A program made the translations under genes and the position numbers. A DNA stretch of 64,000 bases from Aeromonas popoffii (GTDB taxonomy: Bacteria; Pseudomonadota; Gammaproteobacteria; Enterobacterales; Aeromonadaceae), in contig NZ_CDBI01000014.1 of NCBI RefSeq assembly GCF_000820025.1, forward strand, positions 186,001 through 250,000, read 5' to 3'. Below, piece after piece: positions 26,606 through 34,621 of the stretch; within the stretch, counting starts at the first letter, position 1; each line of letters opens with the position of its first letter. The notes beneath the pieces are model-generated. The model worked only from the letters and a program-made list of their open reading frames with translations, was not told where the DNA came from and did no database searches.

Positions 26606-27027
26606 AGCTCACCCAACTTTTTTCGCATCTGATAGCCCTGCTGCTTTTCGGCTTCCGGCAATTGATCCCAAGCAGACTTGATCGTCACCATCAGTGCCAT
26701 AACCTCATCGAGGGGCGCGACATCCCGTGCCAGACTGGCATCCCAAATGCGCTCATCCATATATGCATAGAGTTTGTATAAATCTTCAGAAATCGCACCC
26801 TGACTCATATCTAACGCATCCTGCAATCCATGTAATAGGCCCTGAGCTTTAGAAACCGCAATAGACTTTGCTTCCATGTCACCACGCTCTATCGCGCCTT
26901 TAGATTGAGCCAACCGTTCTAAAAAGCCTTGCATCATGAGTTGAATAACACGATGTGGATCTGCAACAGCAAGATCAGCCGCAATACTGGTTGCTTTATA
27001 TGCTTTTAGATTACGTTGGTACATCAT
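26602..27027 (-). CDS. fliS: Flagellar export chaperone FliS (FlaJ)
   Basis: 141-residue chaperone that binds the disordered C-terminal D0 helix of flagellin in the cytoplasm and prevents premature polymerisation. It starts MMYQRNLKAYKATSIAADLA, close to the family consensus, with VIQLMMQGFLERLAQSKGAI (about 28-47) and the helical core to YKLYAYMDERIWDA. ATG at 27027 preceded by GGGAGC. It follows fliD by 22 bp. Confidence 0.93.
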   Translation of the reverse strand: MMYQRNLKAYKATSIAADLAVADPHRVIQLMMQGFLERLAQSKGAIERGDMEAKSIAVSKAQGLLHGLQDALDMSQGAISEDLYKLYAYMDERIWDASLARDVAPLDEVMALMVTIKSAWDQLPEAEKQQGYQMRKKLGEL

Positions 27028-27049
27028 ATGCTCCCTCTAATAATAATCA

Positions 27050-28459
27050 TCATCTGTTATTGTTATTGTTATTGTTAATCTGTAATGACTTCAACGCTAA
27101 TGCGGAGTTATTCATTTTAGCTAGCAACACATCCAGACTACCATATTGTGCACGCAATGCTGCTTCATACTTAGCCAGTTGAGCATTTGATGTTGCCTGC
27201 TTTTGATTCAAACTGCGTAAGTCCGCATTAAGCGTATCTGTGCGTTCAGCCAACATACCACCTGACTTGGTATACTCCTTGAGCCCTTTATTCAAAGTAC
27301 CAGCAAGACCATCATCACCACCAAATAAGGCTACTACCTGATCGAAATTTTTATCCACTGCTTGGCCAAATTTCTCTTTATCTAGAGATAACTTGCCCTT
27401 ATTATCCATTTTGATACCAATTTCGAAAATACTTGAATATGTTGTACTCGAACCTGCGTTTCCAGTGATGGTATTAGCCATAAAGCTACTGATTGTCCGT
27501 GTACTTGCATCACCTGCAAGAGCACCACCATCATCTTGTCTGACTCCACCGACAATACTGTTTCGCTTGCCCAGCGCATCCATCTTGTCCTGAAGTGCGT
27601 TATAGCCATCGATAAATTGTTTCACCATATCTTCAATTGAAGACTTATCGGTGGATATATCTACTTTGTTAGATTTGAAACCACCGCTACTATCTTCATC
27701 CGATACGCGTAGCACAGTAAGTTTGAGATCCTGTATCGAATCATCAAAAACATTGGTATCACTTTTAAGCTCATTACCATCAATCAGAATTTCAGCACTG
27801 CTCGCGGCCTGTGTCTGACTCATGACACTACCAGGCTCTCCAATCGAAAACATTCCAAGCTCTGATGTATTGCCGGTGATAGTAAGACCCTTACCATCCC
27901 CAGAGACACCTGAATCAATAATTAATTTTGCTTTACCATCTGCGGTGTTAACAATATTGGCACTTAACCCAAAGTTATCACTGTTGCTGTTAATACTCTT
28001 GCGAATATCTTGCAGGGTATCGCCAGCCTTAACATCAACTTTGAACTCTTTATCACCAGCTTTGAACGTCAGTTGACCATCTTGGGTAATAAGTGAAGTC
28101 GTTGAGCTATCAAAGAGACCTTCTTGGCGACTGGTGGTCGCTAATTTTTTTACGGTGACATTATACTGGCCATTTGAGCCACCACTTTTACTCTCTACTT
28201 TCATCACCGGGTTATCTTTATCTTGGGTGATATTGATAGCACGTTTGTTGAAAGCGCCAGGTTTGCTCAATGTATCGAGAATATCAGTGAAGGTGGTGAG
28301 GGATGATTTTAGCTGACCAATACCAGAGATCGCGATCTGGGTACTGTTTTGTTTTTTGATGATCGGTTGTTGTAACTGTGCTTTTTTAGCCGCCACACTG
28401 GCCGCAATCACACTCTCGAGATCAAGCCCAGAACCCGCGCCAGCAGAGGTAATTGCCAT
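27050..28459 (-). CDS. fliD: Flagellar filament cap protein FliD (FlaH)
   Basis: Filament cap (HAP2) that folds flagellin at the growing tip. 469 residues: N-terminal D0/D1 region MAITSAGAGSGLDLESVIAA, a variable middle rich in Ser/Thr/Asp, and a conserved C-terminal part FDQVVALFGGDDGLAGTLN (about 370-388) ending in the coiled D0 helix. The extreme C-terminus is unusual: seven Asn and an Arg, encoded by an AACAAT hexanucleotide repeat at 27053-27073. GGAGA lies 7 bases before the ATG. It is part of the flaB-flaG-fliD-fliS operon. Confidence 0.92.
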   Translation of the reverse strand: MAITSAGAGSGLDLESVIAASVAAKKAQLQQPIIKKQNSTQIAISGIGQLKSSLTTFTDILDTLSKPGAFNKRAINITQDKDNPVMKVESKSGGSNGQYNVTVKKLATTSRQEGLFDSSTTSLITQDGQLTFKAGDKEFKVDVKAGDTLQDIRKSINSNSDNFGLSANIVNTADGKAKLIIDSGVSGDGKGLTITGNTSELGMFSIGEPGSVMSQTQAASSAEILIDGNELKSDTNVFDDSIQDLKLTVLRVSDEDSSGGFKSNKVDISTDKSSIEDMVKQFIDGYNALQDKMDALGKRNSIVGGVRQDDGGALAGDASTRTISSFMANTITGNAGSSTTYSSIFEIGIKMDNKGKLSLDKEKFGQAVDKNFDQVVALFGGDDGLAGTLNKGLKEYTKSGGMLAERTDTLNADLRSLNQKQATSNAQLAKYEAALRAQYGSLDVLLAKMNNSALALKSLQINNNNNNNR

Positions 28460-28484
28460 GTTATCGTCTCCTCATTTGTTCGAT

Positions 28485-28907
28485 TTAAATTTCACTATCT
28501 AGCAACAGGCCAAGTTTCGGATTAGCACCCGCATCTCCCTGACGCAAGGCCTGGATCCGCTTGTGAATTTCGAGCAGCTCTTCACTCGGAATTTGCCGTA
28601 TAACGGATCGGGTGTCCGAGTCAACCACCTTGATCACCACCTGCCCCAAGTCTTGCTCCATGCTGAAATTAACCGTCCAACCTTGTTGCACGCTAAATTC
28701 TTGCAAATTCTGTACCTGTTTTTCAATCTCTGCTTGGCTTTGTACCGGCTGACGATCAGTTTTTGCCGTATCCTGATTTTTCCGCAGTGCAACGCCAGGT
28801 TCTTCCACTAAACCAGAAAGCAGTTGAGCGGCCACTTGGCCGCTCTTATCACTTAGCTGTAAGGAAGCGCCATTGGCAGATGACACATTACCGAGTTCAG
28901 TTGTCAT
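28485..28907 (-). CDS. flaG: Polar flagellar protein FlaG
   Basis: 140-residue FlaG-family protein. The conserved C-terminal domain reads VNFSMEQDLGQVVIKVVDSD (about 79-98) and IRQIPSEELLEIHKRIQAL (about 103-121), with a low-complexity polar N-terminus. The role is not firmly known; loss usually lengthens polar filaments. ATG at 28907 with GGGAGAAA upstream. Only 35 bp separate it from flaB, without a terminator. Confidence 0.9.
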   Translation of the reverse strand: MTTELGNVSSANGASLQLSDKSGQVAAQLLSGLVEEPGVALRKNQDTAKTDRQPVQSQAEIEKQVQNLQEFSVQQGWTVNFSMEQDLGQVVIKVVDSDTRSVIRQIPSEELLEIHKRIQALRQGDAGANPKLGLLLDSEI

Positions 28908-28942
28908 CTTATTTCTCCCATTTCAATCAGCACTGTCCATCA

Positions 28943-29860
28943 TTAGCCGAGCAGAGACAAGGCAGACTGAGGACGCTGGTTAGCTTGGGCCAACACGCTT
29001 GAGGCCGCTTGCTGCAGAATGTTCTGCTTGGTCATATTGGCAGTCTCGGTGGCAAAGTCCGCATCACGAATACGGGAGCGGGCTGCTGATACGTTCTCCG
29101 AAATATTGGCCTGGTTGCGAATGGTCGAATCCAACCGGTTCTGTACCGCACCCAGCTCGGCACGCTTGCCATCGACTACCCCCAGCATGGCATCTGCTGC
29201 GGCCAACACCTTTTGTGCCTCACTCTGGCTAGTAATATCGATAGCACCAGCGCCGCCACCACCAAAAATAGTGATAATGCTAACATTCGTCGTTACACTG
29301 CCCGCAGCACCGCTGATGACAGCAATCGTGGTTCCCGCAGCCTTGGCAATGCCAGAAATGCTGAACCCCGCAGACTGATTCAAGCTAAAGCCGATAGTTT
29401 GGTTGGCATCAGCACCAACTTGGAAACTCCCCTTAAAAGACCCATCCAACAGTTTGGTGCCCGCAAAGGTGGTATCCTTCGAGATCCGGTTAATCTCAGA
29501 CCCGAGCTGATCTACCTCTTTTTGTAGCGCTTCACGATCTTTGGCAGAGTTGGAACCGTTGGCAGATTGCTGGGCCAGGGTGCGCATCCGCTGCAGCATG
29601 CCGGTTACCTCATCCATGGCCCCTTCCGCTGTTTGCGCCAACGAGATACCATCGTTGGCATTACGGTTACCCTGATCCAGACCGTTGATCTGTGAGGTTA
29701 AGCGGTTTGAAATTTGCAGACCTGCCGCATCGTCCTTGGCACTGTTGATGCGTAGGCCAGATGCCAGGCGAGTATATGAGGTATCCAAGGATTTACTGGT
29801 ATTCATCAGGTTACGCTGGGCGTTCAGTGATGAAGTATTGGTGTTGATAAACATGGCCAT
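28943..29860 (-). CDS. flaB: Polar flagellin FlaB
   Basis: 305-residue flagellin, filament subunit of the polar flagellum, exported through the flagellar type III system without a signal peptide. Conserved D0/D1 N-terminus [19 protein letters not shown] and [20 protein letters not shown] (about 32-51); C-terminus [20 protein letters not shown] and [18 protein letters not shown]. The central domain is very short (about 175-225, Gly/Ser/Thr-rich), where O-glycosylation by Maf is expected. I start at 29860 (GGGAGA 8 bases upstream); the upstream in-frame extension is not flagellin-like. A sigma-28 promoter lies at 30038-30064. Confidence 0.95.
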   Translation of the reverse strand: MAMFINTNTSSLNAQRNLMNTSKSLDTSYTRLASGLRINSAKDDAAGLQISNRLTSQINGLDQGNRNANDGISLAQTAEGAMDEVTGMLQRMRTLAQQSANGSNSAKDREALQKEVDQLGSEINRISKDTTFAGTKLLDGSFKGSFQVGADANQTIGFSLNQSAGFSISGIAKAAGTTIAVISGAAGSVTTNVSIITIFGGGGAGAIDITSQSEAQKVLAAADAMLGVVDGKRAELGAVQNRLDSTIRNQANISENVSAARSRIRDADFATETANMTKQNILQQAASSVLAQANQRPQSALSLLG

Positions 29861-30037
29861 AATAAAATCTCCCGAAGAACATGCGACTGCGGGTTGCGCC
29901 GCCAAAGCGACGTCCCACCGTTAGAAGAACAGGTTGAACAATCCTGTGTCTTCTGGCGGGTGTCTGTTTGAACGAACAGGCCACCCGCAGTAGTGCAAAC
30001 GTTGGATTCCGAACACCCCTCGATTGCTTCACTTTAT

Positions 30038-30064
30038 GTAACGGCCGCATGAACACAAGCTTTA
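30038..30064 (-). promoter_or_regulatory. Sigma-28 promoter of flaB
   Basis: The minus strand reads TAAAGCTT (30064-30057), an 11-bp spacer, then GCCGTTAC (30045-30038). The enterobacterial sigma-28 consensus is TAAAGTTT-N11-GCCGATAA, so 13 of 16 positions match with exact spacing. Confidence 0.75.
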
Positions 30065-30182
30065 GGAAAATAATTGCCGAAGGCGGCAAGTTTTATCCGG
30101 CCAGCGGCAAATCACAGGTATCAGAAGACTCGCCATGTGACGTCAGTCACCATGACGACTAGCACATAGGAGAAGGTGGTTT

Positions 30183-30198
30183 TGGCACGGTTTGTGCT
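30183..30198 (+). promoter_or_regulatory. Sigma-54-like promoter on the plus strand
   Basis: TGGCACGGTTTGTGCT differs from the consensus TGGCACGNNNNTTGCW at one position; the invariant GG (30184-30185) and GC (30196-30197) are exactly 10 bases apart. It points toward the flaA 3' end, where no annotated plus-strand gene exists, and a terminator follows at 30404-30437. Predicted transcript start is about 30208. Confidence 0.5.
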
Positions 30199-30227
30199 TA
30201 GTAGGATGGAGTGGCGTCAATTTGACG

Positions 30228-30259
30228 GCACAATAAAAAGAGGCCGGAAAATCCGGCCT
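30228..30259 (-). terminator. Terminator of flaA
   Basis: On the minus strand AGGCCGG and CCGGCCT form a 7-bp stem with a 5-base loop (30259-30241), followed by CTTTTTATT. It lies about 180 bp after the flaA stop. Confidence 0.7.
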
Positions 30260-30403
30260 AAAATGAGCATATGCTCAGGAGAATACGACCAAGCGTGACA
30301 GAACTGAACAGCTGGACAACACTTGGCACTACTAATAGAGAATTTATTCTCTCCCGATAGAACAGAGTGCTAACCCGAACACCCCTTTGTTCCATCTCTT
30401 GAC

Positions 30404-30437
30404 CAGGGCGGCCTGAACAACCGCCCTGTTTTCTTTT
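30404..30437 (+). terminator. Plus-strand terminator before the flaA 3' end
   Basis: CAGGGCGG (30404-30411) pairs with CCGCCCTG (30421-30428), followed by TTTTCTTTT. The T-run is only on the plus strand, so it does not serve flaA, which is on the minus strand and ends at 30439. Confidence 0.65.
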
Positions 30438-30438
30438 G

Positions 30439-31359
30439 TTAGCCCTGCAACAGTTGGAGTGCAGCCTGCGGACGCTGGTTGGCTTGTGACAGAACGCTAG
30501 ATGCAGCCTGCTGCAGAATATTTTGTTTGGTCATATTGGCGGTCTCGGTGGCAAAGTCCGCATCGCGAATGCGGGAGCGAGCAGCTGATACGTTCTCCGA
30601 GATATTGGCCTGGTTACGAATGGTTGAATCCAAGCGGTTCTGCACCGCACCGAGTTCGGCACGCTTGCCATCTACTACCTCCAGCATGGCATCTGCTGCT
30701 GCCAACACCTTTTGTGCCTCACTCTGGCTACTGATATCGATACCACCAACGCCGCCACCACCAAAAATTATTGATACGCCAACATTGGTAGTTACACTGC
30801 CCGCCGCACCGCTGATGACAGCAATCGTGGTTCCCGCAGCCTTGGCAATGCCAGAAATACTGAAACCTGCGGCCTGAGACAGGCTAAAACTGATGGTCTG
30901 GTTGGCATCAGCGCCTACTTGGAAGGTGCCACCAAAAGATCCATCCAACAATTTGGTACCCGCAAAAGTGGTAGAAGTAGAGATACGATTTATCTCTGCA
31001 CCCAGCTGATCCACCTCTTTTTGCAGGGCTTCACGATCTTTTGCTGAGTTGGAACCGTTGGCAGATTGTTGAGCCAAGGTGCGCATCCGCTGCAGCATAC
31101 CGGTCACTTCATCCATGGCCCCTTCGGCAGTTTGCGCGAGAGAGATACCATCGTTGGCATTACGGTTACCCTGATCCAACCCGTTTATCTGAGAGGTCAG
31201 ACGGTTGGATATTTGCAGACCGGCGGCATCATCTTTTGCGCTGTTGATGCGCAGACCAGATGCCAAACGGGTATAAGAAGTATCCAATGATTTGGTCGAG
31301 TTCGTCATATTACGCTGAGCGTTGAGCGATGAAACGTTGGTGTTGATATACATGGCCAT
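30439..31359 (-). CDS. flaA: Polar flagellin FlaA
   Basis: 306-residue flagellin, paralogue of flaB. N-terminus [20 protein letters not shown] and C-terminus [19 protein letters not shown]. The two products are nearly identical over D0/D1 and differ mainly at the very ends and around residues 115-230, in the short central segment ([17 protein letters not shown] here). Maf would glycosylate Ser/Thr in that segment. CTTAGGAGAATAGTT precedes the ATG. A strong sigma-28 promoter lies at 31508-31534 and a terminator at 30228-30259, so it is monocistronic, separate from the flaB operon. Confidence 0.96.
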   Translation of the reverse strand: MAMYINTNVSSLNAQRNMTNSTKSLDTSYTRLASGLRINSAKDDAAGLQISNRLTSQINGLDQGNRNANDGISLAQTAEGAMDEVTGMLQRMRTLAQQSANGSNSAKDREALQKEVDQLGAEINRISTSTTFAGTKLLDGSFGGTFQVGADANQTISFSLSQAAGFSISGIAKAAGTTIAVISGAAGSVTTNVGVSIIFGGGGVGGIDISSQSEAQKVLAAADAMLEVVDGKRAELGAVQNRLDSTIRNQANISENVSAARSRIRDADFATETANMTKQNILQQAASSVLSQANQRPQAALQLLQG

Positions 31360-31507
31360 AACTATTCTCCTAAGCTATTAAATTTGCTATCTAATTTGCT
31401 CGAACTTTATTGTCTTTCATGTCCGATGCGTCTTATTTAACGGCCTCTTTTTCGATGTCTTTAGCATTATTTTTAACGCTTCATCGCATTAACGCCGCTT
31501 ACCCTAT

Positions 31508-31534
31508 TTATCGGCACACTCTCGCAGGACTTAA
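31508..31534 (-). promoter_or_regulatory. Sigma-28 promoter of flaA
   Basis: The minus strand carries a perfect -10 element GCCGATAA (31515-31508), 11 bases after TTAAGTCC (5 of 8 to TAAAGTTT). It gives a leader of about 140 nt before flaA. Confidence 0.8.
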
Positions 31535-31671
31535 GCAAAAAAATTCAAAAAGTCCCCCTTATCAGCGGGATGCAGGCATAGACAGAGGGTCATGAGACGT
31601 CCGGCCCCTTGTCAGCTTCGGCTCCCGCCTCAAGCCAGCAGCCACTTCCCCTCTGCTCACCCCGTATCCCG

Positions 31672-31707
31672 CCTGCAAAAACTGGGTCTGGCTCCCACTT
31701 TTGCAGG
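31672..31707 (+). repeat. Hairpin in the leader of the TRIC-family gene
   Basis: CCTGCAAAA (31672-31680) is exactly complementary to TTTTGCAGG (31699-31707), with an inner GGG...CCC pairing. It lies 74 bp before the start codon and is not followed by T's in either direction. Confidence 0.4.
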
Positions 31708-31780
31708 CCGCCATTGGTCAGATGCTGGCCCAGCCCCTAAAATCGCGGCCCCATCAACAATTGGACGTGAGTTGTTCTCC

Positions 31781-32413
31781 ATGCAGACACTGGTTGAGCA
31801 GATTGTTTACATCAGCGACATGTTTGGTACTGCGGTATTCGCGTTTTCGGGCGTGCTGGTTGCGGGGCGGCTCAGGATGGATGGCTTCGGCGTCATGGTA
31901 CTGGCAGCCGTCACCGCCATCGGCGGCGGCACCATACGTGACATGATCCTGGGGGCCACCCCTGTGTTCTGGGTGCGCGACCCCCTCTATATCTGGATCG
32001 TCATCGCCACAGCGCTGATCGGGATGTGGATGGTCAAGCTGCCCCGTCGCATGCCCTGGTATGTGCTGCCGGTGGCAGACGCCTTCGGGCTGGCCCTCTT
32101 CACCGTGATCGGCACCCAGAAGGCCCTCAACTTTGGTTCCCCCGGCCTGATTGCCGTGATCATGGGAACCATGACAGGGGTGGCCGGTGGCATGATCCGG
32201 GATGTCTTGGCCCGGGAAGTACCCATGGTGCTGCAAAAAGAGATCTATGCCACAGCCTGCATCCTGGGAGGCATCCTCTATACCCTGGCGCTTGAGGTCA
32301 ATATGGACAGGGTCACCGCCATGCTCATCTGCATGACGGCCGTGTTTGGTTTACGGGTTGCCGCCATCTACTGGCACCTGTCACTGCCCACCTTCTCGTT
32401 GCAACGCCATTGA
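31781..32413 (+). CDS. TRIC-type cation channel family membrane protein (UPF0126/YadS-like)
   Basis: 210-residue inner-membrane protein with two copies of the TRIC/UPF0126 repeat, seven hydrophobic segments in all. The glycine motif appears twice: [13 protein letters not shown] (about 46-58) and [13 protein letters not shown] (about 131-143), each in a membrane helix and marking the pseudo-twofold repeat. Prokaryotic TRIC homologues form homotrimeric K+-permeable channels; physiological role here is unknown. I start at ATG 31781 ([20 protein letters not shown]), which places helix 1 at the family position. Confidence 0.88.
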   Translation: MQTLVEQIVYISDMFGTAVFAFSGVLVAGRLRMDGFGVMVLAAVTAIGGGTIRDMILGATPVFWVRDPLYIWIVIATALIGMWMVKLPRRMPWYVLPVADAFGLALFTVIGTQKALNFGSPGLIAVIMGTMTGVAGGMIRDVLAREVPMVLQKEIYATACILGGILYTLALEVNMDRVTAMLICMTAVFGLRVAAIYWHLSLPTFSLQRH

Positions 32414-32517
32414 TATCCAGGCCGGGGGCGCTATGTCGCACTCCCGGCCGAGTTACGTTGAACCAAGCAAGCTTTTCTGTTGTCATACGATCCAGTCGTT
32501 GTAAGCCGGAATCCCTC

Positions 32518-32910
32518 ATGCAAAAACTTGGGCTCATCACTTCCCTGTTACTGATGAATGTGGCAACGGCGCAAGCCGATGCACAGATACTGTTCGGACG
32601 ACTGGCTTCTACCCCGGTACAGCAGTTTAACCTGCAGATCCGCCAGGCAAACACTGCCCAGCAAACCTGGGTCAACGATTATCGTGAAGTGGCACTGCGT
32701 TTTGTCGGCCACAGCGACATACCCAGTCGTATCCAGGCACAACAACTGGACAACGATCTGGTGCTCTCGGTGGCCCTCGATGGCAACAAAAGCGACATGA
32801 TCTACATCCTGACCCTGTTTCGCAGCAACAACCTGTGGCAGATGCGGCAAGCCGAAATGGGCTGGCGCTGTCAGGGGCAATCGACCTTTACACCCGTCCC
32901 CTGCCCCTGA
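32518..32910 (+). CDS. Hypothetical secreted protein
   Basis: 130 residues with a clear Sec signal peptide MQKLGLITSLLLMNVATAQA (cleavage near residue 20). The mature part is polar and probably beta-rich (QQFNLQIRQANTAQQTWVND; DLVLSVALDGNKSDMIYILT) and has two Cys near the C-terminus (WRCQGQSTFTPVPCP) that could form a disulfide. I do not recognise a family. It lies 104 bp after the TRIC gene and before a terminator at 32951-32978. A periplasmic location is inferred. Confidence 0.65.
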   Translation: MQKLGLITSLLLMNVATAQADAQILFGRLASTPVQQFNLQIRQANTAQQTWVNDYREVALRFVGHSDIPSRIQAQQLDNDLVLSVALDGNKSDMIYILTLFRSNNLWQMRQAEMGWRCQGQSTFTPVPCP

Positions 32911-32946
32911 GCCGCGTGCGACGTCAGGACCCCATCAGAGTGACAT

Positions 32947-32978
32947 AAAAAATCCGGCACATTGGCCGGATTTTTTTA
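32947..32978. terminator. Bidirectional terminator between the secreted protein gene and thiI
   Basis: AATCCGGC (32951-32958) pairs with GCCGGATT (32965-32972), followed by TTTTT on the plus strand and preceded by AAAAAA, which serves convergent thiI. Confidence 0.85.
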
Positions 32979-32994
32979 TGGGAAACGTGTGCCG

Positions 32995-34443
32995 TTACGG
33001 GCGGTACACCTTGACGTTGTCAAAGCCCTTCTCTTTCAGATAGAGCGCCTGCAGCTTGCTCATCACGCCGCGATCGCAGTAGAGCAGATAGGTCTTCTCC
33101 CTGGGCAGATCACCAAAGGCGGTGGCCAGCTTGAAGAAAGGAAGGTGCAGCACCTCACGTCCTTCCACCACCAGCGGCTTCTCGTCTCGCTCATCACTGG
33201 AGCGGATATCCAGGATCACCTCATCAGCGCCCAGCACTTGAGTCGTTTCGACCTCTTGCACTTCAGCGGCGGTCTCTTCACCGATGCGGCGGATATCGAG
33301 GTAACGGGCCTCGGACACCACCTTGTCCAGGATGGCGAAGTCGAAGTTGGCCTCTTCCGCCTCGATGTTGGACAGCACAGCCTTGATGGTTGGCTTCTTG
33401 GAGATGACGCCGCAATACTCCGGCATGGTCTCGGCAAACTCCAGAGTGCCGATGCGGCGGGCTTCACTGATGATGTCCGGCTTGTCCCAGGTGATGAGCG
33501 GGCGCAGGATCACCTTGTCGGTCACCCGATCGATGACGTTCAGGTTGGTCAGAGTCTGGCTGGACACCTGACCCACGCACTCGCCTGTCACCAGTGCCGG
33601 GATCTGGAAGTAGTCGGCCACATGACCGGCGGCGCGCATCATCATCCGCTTGAGCACCACCCCCATCTGACCGTTATCCACCTTCTCCAGAATCTCGGCG
33701 ACCACGGGTTCAAAGTCGATGGCGGTGAAGCGCACCTTGTGGGAAGCGCCAAACTTGTTCCACAGGTAATAGGCCACCTGCTTGACACCGATCTCGTGGG
33801 CGGCGCCGCCAAGGTTGAAGAAGCAGTAGTGCACCCGGCAACCGCGCTTAATGAACTGGTAGGAGGCGACACCCGAGTCGAAGCCACCAGAGAGCAGGCT
33901 CAGCACATCTTCCTGGGTCGCCATGGGGAAGCCCCCCATGCCGTGGTGGACGGCGCTGATGATGTAGAGCTCGTCATTTTCCACTTCCAGGTTGACCTGG
34001 ATGTCAGGTTTTTTCAGGCGCACACCGGCGGTTTCGCAATGCTGGTTAAGGCCCCCCCCTACATAACGCTCCAGCTCCAGCGAGCTGAAGTCGTGCTTGC
34101 CGACACGGCGGGCACGCACGCAGAAGGTCTTGCCTTTCAGGCGATCGCCCCAGACGGCACGGGTCTGCTCGAAGATATCGTGCAGGTCGGTGAAGTTGCT
34201 CAGTTTCACTTCGAGGAAGTACTGGATGCCAGGAATACAGCTGAGCGTCTCCAGATACTGGGCGTGGAACTGATCGTTGCGAGAGCTCACTACCAGCTTG
34301 TCCCAATCCATCCGTACGCGGGCGTCTTCGTCGAAGCGGCGCAACACGTTGCGAATGTTGCCCTGCAACATTTTGGTGAAGCGCTGGCGAACTGACTTGC
34401 TCTTGATGGTGATTTCCGGGAACAGTTTGATAATGAACTTCAT
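32995..34443 (-). CDS. thiI: tRNA 4-thiouridine synthase ThiI
   Basis: Makes s4U8 in tRNA and, in enterics, supplies sulfur for the thiazole of thiamine. 482 residues: N-terminal ferredoxin-like and THUMP domains (about 1-165), a PP-loop ATPase domain with [15 protein letters not shown] (about 180-194), and a C-terminal rhodanese domain (about 385-482) whose catalytic Cys is in [11 protein letters not shown] (about 452-462). The rhodanese extension is the long form, as in E. coli. Single-gene unit convergent with the small secreted-protein gene. Confidence 0.96.
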   Translation of the reverse strand: MKFIIKLFPEITIKSKSVRQRFTKMLQGNIRNVLRRFDEDARVRMDWDKLVVSSRNDQFHAQYLETLSCIPGIQYFLEVKLSNFTDLHDIFEQTRAVWGDRLKGKTFCVRARRVGKHDFSSLELERYVGGGLNQHCETAGVRLKKPDIQVNLEVENDELYIISAVHHGMGGFPMATQEDVLSLLSGGFDSGVASYQFIKRGCRVHYCFFNLGGAAHEIGVKQVAYYLWNKFGASHKVRFTAIDFEPVVAEILEKVDNGQMGVVLKRMMMRAAGHVADYFQIPALVTGECVGQVSSQTLTNLNVIDRVTDKVILRPLITWDKPDIISEARRIGTLEFAETMPEYCGVISKKPTIKAVLSNIEAEEANFDFAILDKVVSEARYLDIRRIGEETAAEVQEVETTQVLGADEVILDIRSSDERDEKPLVVEGREVLHLPFFKLATAFGDLPREKTYLLYCDRGVMSKLQALYLKEKGFDNVKVYRP

Positions 34444-34621
34444 GGTTTTGACTCGGGTGGCCTTGATTTAAGGGCGCGAATTATATCAGAACTTTGTAGC
34501 CAGCGCCTACTGGATGCACGTTTACTCACATTCCCTCATGCAACGTTTGCGACGCGGCGGCAATCTTGCGTATATTCCCAAACCTGCGCCCTGGCCACCC
34601 CCCTGACAACAGACAGATTCG

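Larger units (their letters stand above)
30204..30437 (+). ncRNA. Candidate small RNA between flaB and flaA
   Basis: Predicted plus-strand transcript of about 230 nt bounded by the sigma-54-like promoter and a hairpin with the run TTTTCTTTT. It contains hairpins at 30241-30259 and 30340-30353 and overlaps the flaA 3' untranslated region in antisense. No convincing protein is encoded: the only ATG frame (30206, 29 codons) begins before the likely transcript start. This is inference from signals alone. Confidence 0.35.
29861..30438. other. flaB-flaA intergenic region
   Basis: 578 bp. On the minus strand it holds the flaB leader (about 170 nt), its sigma-28 promoter and the flaA terminator. On the plus strand it holds a sigma-54-like promoter and a separate terminator, which together bound a candidate small RNA. 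Small palindromes are also visible (GTGAC-GTCA-GTCAC near 30137-30150, TGAGCATATGCTCA near 30263-30276, GAGAATTTATTCTC near 30340-30353). Confidence 0.6.
31360..31780. other. flaA upstream / TRIC-gene leader region
   Basis: 421 bp between divergent genes. The left part is the flaA leader and sigma-28 promoter. The right part precedes the TRIC-family gene and includes a long hairpin at 31672-31707. The open frame running through 31592-31780 is a Pro/Arg/Ser-rich extension without family similarity and I do not treat it as coding. Confidence 0.5.

Noticed and set aside
29861-29905. N-terminal extension of FlaB to the upstream start
   Set aside because: The extra 15 residues are not flagellin-like and the ATG at 29860 has a good ribosome-binding site.
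31592-31780. N-terminal extension of the TRIC-family protein
   Set aside because: Pro/Arg/Ser-rich, no family similarity, and the ATG at 31781 fits the first membrane helix.
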